Part shown: positions 7,901 through 16,095 of the stretch, in pieces
Position numbering within the stretch: the stretch's first letter is position 1
How the letters are laid out: each line of letters starts with the position of its first letter
DNA from: an uncultured Fastidiosipila sp.
GTDB lineage: Bacteria; Bacillota; Clostridia; Saccharofermentanales; Fastidiosipilaceae
Assembly (NCBI GenBank): GCA_947253875.1
Contig: CAMYAM010000003.1
Location: 1-64,000, forward strand
DNA: 64,000 nt
Direction of reading: 5' to 3'
The notes under the pieces: model-generated
The model's database searches: none
Told to the model about the DNA's origin: nothing
Seen by the model: the letters and a program-made list of their open reading frames with translations, nothing else
Translations under genes and position numbers: made by a program

Positions 7901-9649
7901 GTTATGTATTATATTTCACATAAACTAGTAAAACACACAAATGAGGATGGTTATATTGTTGGCTCAAGAGGATCTGTTGGTTCTTCTTTTGTGGCTCATT
8001 TATGTGGTATTACAGAGGTCAATCCATTACCTCCACATTATGTCTGTCATAATTGCAAATATTCAGAATTTACTGATCCTAATGCTTATGGCTCAGGTTT
8101 TGATTTGCCTGAGAAGCATTGTCCAAATTGTTCTGAGCTATTATTTGGAGAAGGCCAGAATATACCTTTTGAAACCTTCCTCGGATTTAACGGTGACAAA
8201 GAACCTGATATAGATCTTAACTTTTCTGGTGAATATCAACCTTTTGCACATCAATTTATAATTGATATGTTTGGTGCAAGCCATACTTTTAGAGCAGGTA
8301 CCATCACCAGCTATGCTGAGAAAAATGCTTTAGGTCTAGTAAGAAACTATGCAGAAAAAACTGATACATTTATGACTAAAGCTGAAGCTGAAAAACTGGC
8401 TTTAGGTCTAAATGGAATTAAAAGAAGTACTGGTCAACACCCTGGTGGAGTAGTTGTAATACCTAAAGATAGAGAAATTTATGATTTTACACCAATACAA
8501 TATCCAGCAAATAATACTGATGCTGCCATGACTACAACACACTTTGACTTCAACTCAATGCACGATACTATCCTTAAACTTGATATTTTAGGTCATGATG
8601 ACCCACAAGTACTAAAAGTTATGAGTGATATTAGCGGTCTAGATATTATGAGTATTCCTGTACCTGACAAGGATGTTATGCGTATCTTTGAAAGCTCAGA
8701 AGTTCTAGGCATCCCATTAGATACTACCCCAGATAACTGTGGTACACTCGGAATTCCGGAAATGGGTACTTTGATGGCTAGAGATATGATTAAGGAGACT
8801 AGTCCTAGCAGTTTCTTTGACCTAGTTCAGCTCATGGGTCTATCTCATGGTACTGACGTTTGGCAAAACAATGCCCAAGATCTAATTAGATCAGGCACTT
8901 GTACTTTGGACGAAGTTATAGGTTGTCGCGATGGTATCATGACTTCATTGATAGCGTGGGGACTAGATCCATTCGCATCATTCCAAATAATGGAAAAAGT
9001 ACGTAAGGGTAAAGGTTTAACACCCGAGCATGAGGCAATGATGATAGAAAATAATGTTCCAGAGTGGTACATAGAATCATGTAAAAAAATTAAATACATG
9101 TTCCCAAAAGCCCATGCGGCAGCTTATGTTATTTCCGCCTTAAGAATTGCTTGGTTTAAAGTACATCAGCCAGCCACTTACTATGCTGCATATTTTAGTG
9201 TTAGAGCCGATGAGTTTGATTACGCTTTAATGAATCAGCCTTTAGAAAAAATAACAAACATGCGTGCTTCAATGAGAAAGAACTTTCATCAATTAACAGA
9301 TAGGGAGCAAAAAATCTTCTATATAATTGAATTAGTAGAAGAAATGATGCTACGTGGTATAAGTTTTGCAGACATTGATATTGAAGAAGCAAATGCTAGA
9401 AGATTTAAGGTTATAGATGATAATCATATTATGCCTGCACTTAACTCCATCAACTCTATCAGTACAACAATGGCTAATAATATTGTCGAAGCAAGATCCG
9501 ATGGCAATGGAGAGTTCAAGAGTCATAAAGATTTGATGACTAGGAGCGGTTTAGGTCAGTCTGCAATTAAGAATTTGGCTGAAAATGGTATTTTAAGTCA
9601 TATCCCAGAAAGCGCACAAATTACACTGTTTGATATGAATAAGTTTTAA
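4997..9649 (+). CDS. polC: DNA polymerase III alpha subunit, PolC type, with degenerate exonuclease domain
   Basis: This 1550-residue replicative polymerase is longer than the usual ~1440. In order I see an N-terminal domain, a charged Asn/Lys/Ser-rich linker near residues 240-285, an OB-fold, a PHP domain starting VELHMHT near 411 with ITDHGVVQAYPEA and YGCEIYF, the inserted exonuclease-like domain (about 495-670), the rest of PHP, and the polymerase. Polymerase motifs are intact: VGSRGSVGSSFVA, a Cys-rich zinc site (HYVCHNCKYSEF, then CPNC), PDIDLNFSGEYQ with catalytic Asp residues, RSTGQHPGGVVVIP, KLDILGHDDPQ and MFPKAHAAAY. In the exonuclease part, the FDVETTG motif has become IRLVTTG (residues 505-511), so Asp and Glu are Arg506 and Val508. 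The Exo II and Exo III motifs are also eroded. The polymerase should work; built-in proofreading should not. Confidence 0.97.
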   Translation: MLNEERNTGGKQTLDILINILAEQSNTFPVNKSTNKSTLNYGLIEKLKEWSHSISRFVVSGNSCNIYINSNGSVASETLIACEKVLTKYLKVTNVSLFLDCKKDLINSDNFLSNFLPWAGEYLIHQDFAVFSLLLNDIKARSKSNLIQFSVSSAQRKIFSPENCKLIEDFYLNRLGIEVQLDINVDNRKDSTTSSFNDLREESFYNFTREQYNQSIEEDLLAGTKKVIQKVDEHGDLISEIVEVNISPNEISSETDASKKASNSRKNKKTHDNSKDNKKNSYRRSPNHVYGRLDSRLELIKDLRTLDSESGRVSVYGKVAFYEEKLVSNNTRVLIKFAIHGESGALTCLLFLNDPAQAETFHEKVKNGVYVRADLDVSYDGKFTKDLQGFVRGIELVEGPEPRRDNAPVKRVELHMHTNLSERDGISRTRDLVNLADSFNMPAVAITDHGVVQAYPEAAEQLSKLKAKGSQMKLIYGCEIYFMDDGDAVAYGFRDLDIDDRIVDIRLVTTGSNTNTDRILACYALEFVRSEGSTTYETGNSFMTYFNPEIDLDPEILVELNINKTDIEKAPKSLKAISMLHDFIADSAVTSEQGLDVLGFLRYEAYRTPNYDDARDKFNPTFIDIPSVKRIFAEDLSEFDKEDLEAGTKIPTDYHSNYTSALTFIKVWEKHDFIPLRELNILAGQDSFAKVTEYKNKPYHGIILVQDVLGLYNLYRLISESHVRYFKNRPRMPKSLIKYLRQGMFLGTSCEAGQALRRIRQIYIETEGDFEKSKEILKNDINIQEKMEIYDYLEIQPLGNNLFMLDKPNNYVDSLDDIINLNKLVLYLAELCGKMVVGTCDAHFLNKEDVIYREILQASAGFDTNENPTVLYLRTTEEMLKEFYYLDDDLAYEIVVTNTNKIAAQVSDEILPFPPSNYPPEIETAPEEIRSITWNRCNELYDGENGIPEIIKSRVERELSSIIDNGFSVMYYISHKLVKHTNEDGYIVGSRGSVGSSFVAHLCGITEVNPLPPHYVCHNCKYSEFTDPNAYGSGFDLPEKHCPNCSELLFGEGQNIPFETFLGFNGDKEPDIDLNFSGEYQPFAHQFIIDMFGASHTFRAGTITSYAEKNALGLVRNYAEKTDTFMTKAEAEKLALGLNGIKRSTGQHPGGVVVIPKDREIYDFTPIQYPANNTDAAMTTTHFDFNSMHDTILKLDILGHDDPQVLKVMSDISGLDIMSIPVPDKDVMRIFESSEVLGIPLDTTPDNCGTLGIPEMGTLMARDMIKETSPSSFFDLVQLMGLSHGTDVWQNNAQDLIRSGTCTLDEVIGCRDGIMTSLIAWGLDPFASFQIMEKVRKGKGLTPEHEAMMIENNVPEWYIESCKKIKYMFPKAHAAAYVISALRIAWFKVHQPATYYAAYFSVRADEFDYALMNQPLEKITNMRASMRKNFHQLTDREQKIFYIIELVEEMMLRGISFADIDIEEANARRFKVIDDNHIMPALNSINSISTTMANNIVEARSDGNGEFKSHKDLMTRSGLGQSAIKNLAENGILSHIPESAQITLFDMNKF

Positions 9650-9661
9650 AATTAAAGGAGA

Positions 9662-12169
9662 ATGAGTACTTTGTCTAAATTTGTTAAAGTTTTCTTAAGA
9701 AATGCTTTAAGTAGCTTCGATAGAATCTATACATACAAAGTCCCTGAAACCATGCATGAAGATATTTGTGTAGGTCGCAGAGTTTTGATTCCTTTTGGCA
9801 AGGGTGATCGATTTAGCGAAGCATTTATTTTTTCTATTTTAAATTCAAAAGAATGTTCTGAAGCTGAGCATCTGGGAGATAAAATTAAGCCTTTGGCTGC
9901 AGTTCTTGATAATGCCCCTCTATTAGGCAGCATGCAAATTAAACTACTCGCACAGATGAAGCAACTCTATGCTTGCACATATGGTCAAGCTGCCTCTTTG
10001 ATGCTACCTGCTGGTTTTAATTTGCAATTAGCTGAGATCATTAGCATTACTGATCTAGGTATTGAGAAACTTGATGAGAAATTTATAAGTATTGCATTAG
10101 ATATAAGTAACGAGAGGAACAAATCTGAACTAAAAAATTTTAAGTTCAATCTTGATGACTTTCTGTTGCAATCTTATAAACGCAATGAATTAATTTCATT
10201 AGCTAAAGCTGGATTGATAAGTATTAATTTGAGCAGTGATCAAAAGATAAAACGCAAAAGTAACGAACATGTCAAATTAATAAATCGTGAGGAAGCAATA
10301 AGTTTATATGAAGATAGCGCTTTAGGATCAATACAGCAAGATTCTATAATTGAATATTTAATAAACTTTGAAACTGCTAGTACTCAAGAAATTATTCAAA
10401 ATTGTAATGTAAAAAGAAATAGTTTAAAAACTCTTGAAGGTAAGGGCCTAATTGAATTTTTTCACAAAGAAATATCTACAGATGATATAGAAGTTGATAC
10501 ATTCGACCCGGAATTACTACCAAAAAATTTTAATATAGTTTCGGATGATGCCCTAAGCCAAGAACAGAAGCAGGCGGTTGAGTCAATAAACTTAAGCATA
10601 AATAACAAATCTAACAAGGAATTTTTGCTATATGGAATAACTGGTTCTGGTAAGACTGAAGTTTATATAAGATCTGTAAGAAATTGTCTAGAAAAAAAGC
10701 AAAAAGCAATACTTTTAGTACCAGAAATTGGCTTAACACCTCAAATGGTCGGACAATTCGATTTGCATTTCCCTGGTAAGATTACTGTTCTTCATAGCGG
10801 TTTAAGTCAGAGAGAACGTTTTGATCGCTGGGAAAAAATAAAAGCCGGTGATTTTGAAATAGTTATAGGTGCACGTTCTGCAATTTTCGCACCTTTGGAA
10901 AATTTAGGACTAATTATTATTGATGAGGAGCAAGAAAGTTCTTATGCATCAGACATGTCACCATATTATGATGCTAGAACAATAGCTAGGCTTCGTGCTA
11001 TGAATGAAAGTGTTACAATAGTGCTAGGCTCTGCAACTCCAAGCTTGGAGACATTTTATCGTTCTGTAAAAGGTAAATCTGAAAGACTTGAGCTTAGTGC
11101 AAGAGCTGGAATGGCTGACTTACCTCCAGTTGAAATTATAGATTTACGCAAAGATTGGAATACTGAAACTGAAGGGATTATAAGTAATCATTTATTAGAA
11201 GCAATGCAAAACACTTTGAATAGAGAAGAGCAAGTAATGTTATTTTTAAACAGAAGAGGTTTTGCTAGTACCGTCCTTTGCTCAGAGTGTGGACATAATA
11301 TTGAATGTCCTAATTGTTCAATAACTTTCACTTACCATAGAGATAAAAATTTATTAATTTGCCATTACTGTGGAACCACTGAAAAATTAAGTAAAACTTG
11401 CAAGAATTGTGGAGCAGATGCAATTATAAATTATGGATTCGGAACTCAAAAACTTGAAGCAATATGTAGAGATTTTTTCCCAAATGTAGATATATTTAGA
11501 ATTGATCAGGACTCAAGTGCCAACTCCAGGAAACAAGCTGAATTATTTCAAAAATTTAGAAATAGTAAATCAAGTATCCTTATTGGTACTCAAATGATAG
11601 CTAAAGGCCATAATTTCCCTAGATTAACTCTAGTTGGTATATTAAATGTTGACCAAATGATTAATAGAAATGATTATCAAGCATCTGAAAATGCATTTCA
11701 ATTAATAACTCAAGCTGCTGGTCGTGCTGGTCGTGCTGATTTACCTGGAAAAGTTTATATTCAAGCTTTTAATGTAGACAATTACGCAATACAAGCAAGC
11801 TCAAGACATAATTACAAAGAATTTGTTGAGCAAGAATTAAATTTTAGAAAAGCATTGAAATATCCACCTTTTAGTACATTGGCTCATATTACTATAAGTA
11901 GCGAAAATGAAAATTTGACAGCTCAAGCAAGTAGAGAACTTTATGATATTATCGAGAAACATATAGTTATAAATGAATTAAATGAACTAATAGTTTTAAA
12001 ACCAGCACCTGCAAGTCTTTATAAACTGCAAAATCGTTGGCGTTGGAATATTATTATTAAATCAAGTGGTAAACATCAGATTGAGAAATTAAGCTCACTT
12101 TGGCATAGAATATCCTTGATGAAAAAAAATGATTCAATCAGAGTAAGTTTTCGCTTAGATCCAGCCTAA
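9662..12169 (+). CDS. priA: Primosomal replication restart helicase PriA
   Basis: PriA is a 3'-5' DNA helicase that reloads the replisome at stalled forks. The 835-residue protein has the N-terminal DNA-binding domain, Walker A GITGSGKTE near 326-334, the helicase box IIDEEQ near 418-423, and a zinc-binding insertion with paired cysteines (CSECGHNIECPNC, CHYCG, CKNCG) near 540-593. The late helicase motif QAAGRAGR is also present. The ATG at 9662 is only one base after the AAAGGAG ribosome site; an in-frame TTG at 9671 sits ten bases from it and may be the true start. It follows polC by 12 bases. Confidence 0.95.
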   Translation: MSTLSKFVKVFLRNALSSFDRIYTYKVPETMHEDICVGRRVLIPFGKGDRFSEAFIFSILNSKECSEAEHLGDKIKPLAAVLDNAPLLGSMQIKLLAQMKQLYACTYGQAASLMLPAGFNLQLAEIISITDLGIEKLDEKFISIALDISNERNKSELKNFKFNLDDFLLQSYKRNELISLAKAGLISINLSSDQKIKRKSNEHVKLINREEAISLYEDSALGSIQQDSIIEYLINFETASTQEIIQNCNVKRNSLKTLEGKGLIEFFHKEISTDDIEVDTFDPELLPKNFNIVSDDALSQEQKQAVESINLSINNKSNKEFLLYGITGSGKTEVYIRSVRNCLEKKQKAILLVPEIGLTPQMVGQFDLHFPGKITVLHSGLSQRERFDRWEKIKAGDFEIVIGARSAIFAPLENLGLIIIDEEQESSYASDMSPYYDARTIARLRAMNESVTIVLGSATPSLETFYRSVKGKSERLELSARAGMADLPPVEIIDLRKDWNTETEGIISNHLLEAMQNTLNREEQVMLFLNRRGFASTVLCSECGHNIECPNCSITFTYHRDKNLLICHYCGTTEKLSKTCKNCGADAIINYGFGTQKLEAICRDFFPNVDIFRIDQDSSANSRKQAELFQKFRNSKSSILIGTQMIAKGHNFPRLTLVGILNVDQMINRNDYQASENAFQLITQAAGRAGRADLPGKVYIQAFNVDNYAIQASSRHNYKEFVEQELNFRKALKYPPFSTLAHITISSENENLTAQASRELYDIIEKHIVINELNELIVLKPAPASLYKLQNRWRWNIIIKSSGKHQIEKLSSLWHRISLMKKNDSIRVSFRLDPA

Positions 12170-12179
12170 TAATTAGGCT
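12163..12179. repeat. Palindrome at priA stop
   Basis: AGCCTAAT and ATTAGGCT flank one central base and overlap the priA stop codon. A short hairpin is possible. No T run follows, so terminator activity is doubtful. Confidence 0.4.
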
Positions 12180-12193
12180 AATTAAAACAATTT

Positions 12194-12202
12194 TGATATA
12201 AT
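12194..12202 (+). promoter_or_regulatory. Extended -10 promoter of def
   Basis: TGATATAAT at 12194-12202 is a perfect extended -10 element (TG, one base, TATAAT). There is no good -35, which extended -10 promoters can tolerate. It lies 37 bases before the def start. Confidence 0.5.
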
Positions 12203-12239
12203 GTATTTTAGTTTATAAATTTTTATGAGGAGAAAACAA

Positions 12240-12719
12240 ATGGCAATTAGAAATATTGTTACAGAAGAAGATCCAGTATTGAGAAAAAGATCACGAGAAA
12301 TAAAAGAAATTGACGATCGTATTAAAGAATTAGCACAAGACATGATTGATACATTGAATGAAACTAGCAACGGTATTGGATTAGCGGCACCTCAAATAGG
12401 TGTTCTGAAAAGAATTTTTATTATAGATATGCGTGAGGATGAAGATTCTGAACCTATTATCTTCATAAATCCTGAAATTATTTCAAAAGTCGGTACATTT
12501 GAACACACTGAAGGTTGTTTAAGTATTCCTGATATTTGGGGAGAAATAAGAAGACCAGCTAAAGTTACAGTAAGAGCAACAGATCTAAATGGTGAAGAAT
12601 TTACTTTAACAGCTAAAGGACTTATGGCTGCTTGTGTAGAACATGAAACAGACCACTTGAATGGTATGTTATATGTAGACAGAAAAAAACAACAAGAACT
12701 AGGTGTAAATATAGATTAG
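12240..12719 (+). CDS. def: Peptide deformylase
   Basis: This iron/zinc enzyme removes the formyl group from new N-termini. All three family motifs are present: NGIGLAAPQIG, EGCLSIP with the metal-binding Cys, and HETDHLNG with the two metal His and catalytic Glu. I place the start at ATG 12240, seven bases after AGGAG at 12229-12233, because an earlier in-frame ATG at 12225 lies upstream of that ribosome site. The protein is then 159 residues, typical length. It is followed by fmt, which adds the formyl group that Def later removes. Confidence 0.96.
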   Translation: MAIRNIVTEEDPVLRKRSREIKEIDDRIKELAQDMIDTLNETSNGIGLAAPQIGVLKRIFIIDMREDEDSEPIIFINPEIISKVGTFEHTEGCLSIPDIWGEIRRPAKVTVRATDLNGEEFTLTAKGLMAACVEHETDHLNGMLYVDRKKQQELGVNID

Positions 12720-12766
12720 AATTTAAATAATTTTATTTTTAGACTTTAAACTAGAAGAGGTGCTTT

Positions 12767-13729
12767 GTGAATATTGTATTCTTTGGAACTCCAGATTTTG
12801 CTGCAGAGGTTTTGCAAGGTTTAATTAGAGCTGGGCATAAACCCGTGCTTTGTGTTAGCCAACCTGACAAACCACAAGGCAGAAAGCAAATTATTAAACC
12901 AACTCCTGTACATGCAGTAGCAAAAGAACATGGCATCGATTTAATTCAACCACGAAAAATTAAGACTGATGAGTTTTATGAAAAAATTAAATCATATGAA
13001 CCTGACTTTATTATTACAGCTGCCTACGGAAGAATTTTACCTGATCGCATCTTAAATTTAGCAAATTATGAAGCTCTGAATGTTCATGGATCATTATTGC
13101 CTAAATATCGTGGTGCAAGTCCTGTACAAGCATCTTTATTGGCAGGAGATAAGCTTACAGGTATAACGATATTGAGAATGACGTCCGAGTTGGATGCTGG
13201 TCCAATTTTTAGCACAGCTGAGTTTGAAATTCCTGATTTAATGCGTTCTGATGAACTAATGCTAGAGTTAGCTAAGATTGGAGCGGATCTACTTCCAGAA
13301 ACCTTGAAAGATATTTATGAAGGTAAAATTGAGCCTATTGCTCAAGATGATGAGCAAGCAACATTTTGCGGCTTAATTGATAAAGAGATGGGACAAATCG
13401 ATTGGAATAGCACCGCTAACCAAATTGAAGCACAAGTTAGAGGCCTTTATCCTTGGCCAGGAGCTTTTACTTATGAAAATGGAAACCGTTTTAAGATACA
13501 TTTAGCTAAAGCTTATTCTACAAAAGATTGTCCTGATTTACCTGAAGCTTATGATGATTTAAGTAATGGTACTGTAGTTTCATTAGCAAACAAAAGTATA
13601 TGGGTAAAAACATCCTCTGGAGTACTACAACTTTTAGAAATTCAAAAAGCTAACTCAAAAGCAATGCAGACTAGCGCAAATTATCATAACTATACTGTTA
13701 CTGAAAATGTTTTTACGAATGAACCTTAA
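12767..13729 (+). CDS. fmt: Methionyl-tRNA formyltransferase
   Basis: Fmt formylates initiator Met-tRNA using 10-formyltetrahydrofolate. The 320-residue protein begins MNIVFFGTPDFAAEVLQGL and has the catalytic block NVHGSLLPKYRGASPVQ (Asn, His) followed by TSELDAGPI with the conserved Asp. The C-terminal OB-like tRNA-binding domain is present, including GLYPWPGAFTY. The start is GTG at 12767, preceded by AGAAGAGG. The cofactor supply gene folD lies 13 kb downstream in the same window. Confidence 0.96.
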   Translation: MNIVFFGTPDFAAEVLQGLIRAGHKPVLCVSQPDKPQGRKQIIKPTPVHAVAKEHGIDLIQPRKIKTDEFYEKIKSYEPDFIITAAYGRILPDRILNLANYEALNVHGSLLPKYRGASPVQASLLAGDKLTGITILRMTSELDAGPIFSTAEFEIPDLMRSDELMLELAKIGADLLPETLKDIYEGKIEPIAQDDEQATFCGLIDKEMGQIDWNSTANQIEAQVRGLYPWPGAFTYENGNRFKIHLAKAYSTKDCPDLPEAYDDLSNGTVVSLANKSIWVKTSSGVLQLLEIQKANSKAMQTSANYHNYTVTENVFTNEP

Positions 13730-13767
13730 TTATCATTACTTTTATGGTTAAAGTCAAAAGGAGTATA

Positions 13768-15249
13768 ATGTCAAAAAATATTGATAAACAAGAAATGATT
13801 TCTGATGCAAGCAAGCTTGATAACAAATATCAAAAAGCTTTACAAAAATTCAATAAATTCCCTGAATCTAAAAACTCGAGAGAGCTTGCTTTTACAGTAC
13901 TTTATCAAGTTTATGTTTTAAATGCATTCTCAGACATAGCAATTAATAGGACATATAACTCTTCAAAATTAGACGAACAAGAGAAATCTACAGCAACTGC
14001 TTTTATTTTAGGAACTTTAAATGAAACATTTAGATTAGACAATCTAATAGGTAAGTTGTCAAAAACAAAAACAAATAAATTAGATTCTAGAATTTTAGTT
14101 ATCCTACGCATAGGATTATGGCAAATTTACTATTCTAACCAGGCTGAACATGCTGTTGTTTCTGAGACTGTTAAATTATGTAGAAGGTTTGGTGTAAGTT
14201 CAGCTACATCCTTAGTAAATGCTATCTTAAGAAATGCCCTTAGAAAGTTCCCTAAAGCTACTTTCTATAATATTGAATTAGATAAGTATGCTAAAGCTGG
14301 ATTTACTGAAGAGTTATACAAACATTTTCTTACTGAATTGGGTGATGAAGATGAGGTCAATAAATTAGCAAATTTCCTCAAGAGTAGCCCAGAACTTAAC
14401 GTCAGAATAAGGTTTAATTCATCTGTTAATAAAAGTAGTCAAATCAAACATGTAATAAATTTGCTAAAAAAAGATGAAATTTCTAGTAAAGCCTCTTATT
14501 TTCAAGAAGATTCTTTACATTTAGATTTACATGGCAAATCACTACATCAATCTGAAGCTTGGAAAACTGGATTAATAAAAGCTCAAGGCGAGAGTGCTAT
14601 GATACCTGCTATAGCATTAAATCCGATTCCAAATGAAAAAATTGCCGATATTTGCGCTGCTCCAGGTGGGAAAACTATTCAGCTTTCTGATCTGAGTTAT
14701 GGTCAATCTCAGATTATTGCTTCAGATTTACAAAAACACAGAATTGATTTATTAAACTCTGAACTTAGTAGGCTATCAATTAATAATGTGAATACTAGAG
14801 TATCTGATGCAGCAGATATTGAGCAATGGCGTGAGTATAAAAATTATTTTGATAAAGTATTATTAGATGTTCCATGTTCTGGCTTAGGTTTATTACAAAG
14901 CAAACCCGAATTAAGATTAACTTGGGAAAAATCTGGACTTGAAGATTTACTAGAAATTCAGAAAAAAATTTTTGCAGTTGCAAGTTATATTCTTAAACCA
15001 GGTGGACTGATGCTTTATTCTACCTGTACTTTAAACGCAGCTGAAAATTCTAATCAAGTAAATGATTTTCTAAAAAATAATCCAAATTACCAACTAGTAT
15101 CACTCAGAGAAAATTTAGGAGCAACAGCAGAAAACTTACTAAAATTAGATCCTTTACTTAAACAAAAACTAGACGAAGGAGAAATTACTCTCTGGCCTCA
15201 CAGAATTAAGTCAGAGGGCTTCTATTTAGCTCTCATAAAAAAGCTTTAA
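13768..15249 (+). CDS. rsmB: 16S rRNA (cytosine-C5) methyltransferase RsmB
   Basis: RsmB methylates C967 of 16S rRNA. The 493-residue protein has an N-terminal NusB-like RNA-binding domain (ELAFTVLYQVYV to about residue 150) and a Rossmann methyltransferase domain. The SAM site is ICAAPGGKTIQLS, and the two catalytic cysteines lie in LDVPCSGLG (about Cys370) and STCTLNAAEN (about Cys420). The start at ATG 13768 is chosen because AAAGGAG lies just before it; an in-frame ATG at 13744 lies upstream of this site. rlmN, often between rsmB and the phosphatase gene in Clostridia, is absent here. Confidence 0.94.
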   Translation: MSKNIDKQEMISDASKLDNKYQKALQKFNKFPESKNSRELAFTVLYQVYVLNAFSDIAINRTYNSSKLDEQEKSTATAFILGTLNETFRLDNLIGKLSKTKTNKLDSRILVILRIGLWQIYYSNQAEHAVVSETVKLCRRFGVSSATSLVNAILRNALRKFPKATFYNIELDKYAKAGFTEELYKHFLTELGDEDEVNKLANFLKSSPELNVRIRFNSSVNKSSQIKHVINLLKKDEISSKASYFQEDSLHLDLHGKSLHQSEAWKTGLIKAQGESAMIPAIALNPIPNEKIADICAAPGGKTIQLSDLSYGQSQIIASDLQKHRIDLLNSELSRLSINNVNTRVSDAADIEQWREYKNYFDKVLLDVPCSGLGLLQSKPELRLTWEKSGLEDLLEIQKKIFAVASYILKPGGLMLYSTCTLNAAENSNQVNDFLKNNPNYQLVSLRENLGATAENLLKLDPLLKQKLDEGEITLWPHRIKSEGFYLALIKKL

Positions 15250-15338
15250 TTATTCTTTAAGTGTTAATTTTTTAATTAATTTAAATACTGTATAATATAT
15301 AAACGAATATCAGAACTATTGGAGGTTATACTTAAAAT

Positions 15339-16085
15339 ATGTATACAGCATCTGTCTTTGGCGCTGCTACTGATGTGGGATTAGTTCGCAAAAACAATGA
15401 AGACAGTTATTCTTTTTTAAGATCTAAAGATAAAAGATTTGTGCTTCTCATAATCGCTGATGGCATGGGTGGTCATAGTTATGGCGAAGTTGCAAGTCAG
15501 ATTGCTGTGCATTATTCTACTTATGTTATAGATAACTCTTTTAGAGAAGATATGACAGATCAGGAAATCTTAGAAATGTTAGGTAATGCTGTTGAAGCTG
15601 CCAATATTCAAGTTGAATTAGAAACTAAATTGAAGCCTGAGATGTCAGGAATGGGTACTACTCTAACAATTGGATTAATCATTAACTATAAATTTTATAT
15701 TGCACATGTAGGTGATAGCAGAATTTATTTACTAAGGAACGACAAATTTTATCAATTAACCAAAGACGATACTTATGTACAATCTTTAGTAGATTCAGGA
15801 GAATTAGATGCTGATTTAGCTGATAGTCATCCACAACATAACCTTCTTACAAAAGCAATAGGAAGTCCTGAGCAAATTTGTCCAGAATTAATACAATATA
15901 CTTTAAATAGCTCAGATAAAATTTTATTTTGTACTGATGGATTATATGACGCCTTAAACAATTATGAAATAAAAACTATATTAAGTAATGAAACTGATCC
16001 AGATATTTGTGCTAATAAATTAGTTAGTAAAACTTTAGAAAATGGTGCTCCAGATAACGTTACTGTTATCGTGGGATTTATTTAG
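15339..16085 (+). CDS. stp: PP2C-type Ser/Thr protein phosphatase Stp/PrpC
   Basis: This metal-dependent phosphatase reverses phosphorylation by the PrkC kinase encoded next. The 248-residue protein carries the PP2C motifs in order: DVGLVRKNNEDSY, IADGMGGHSYGEVAS, SGMGTTLTIGL, HVGDSRIYLL, LFCTDGLYDAL and APDNVTVIVGF, with the metal-binding Asp residues intact. GGAGGT at 15321-15326 lies twelve bases before the ATG, a long spacing, but an in-frame stop at 15333 rules out an earlier start. Only ten bases separate it from prkC. Confidence 0.95.
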   Translation: MYTASVFGAATDVGLVRKNNEDSYSFLRSKDKRFVLLIIADGMGGHSYGEVASQIAVHYSTYVIDNSFREDMTDQEILEMLGNAVEAANIQVELETKLKPEMSGMGTTLTIGLIINYKFYIAHVGDSRIYLLRNDKFYQLTKDDTYVQSLVDSGELDADLADSHPQHNLLTKAIGSPEQICPELIQYTLNSSDKILFCTDGLYDALNNYEIKTILSNETDPDICANKLVSKTLENGAPDNVTVIVGFI

Positions 16086-16095
16086 TGAGGTAAAC

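Noticed and set aside
7671..8213. Small + strand frames inside polC
   Set aside because: They overlap conserved polymerase motifs in another frame and show no independent support.
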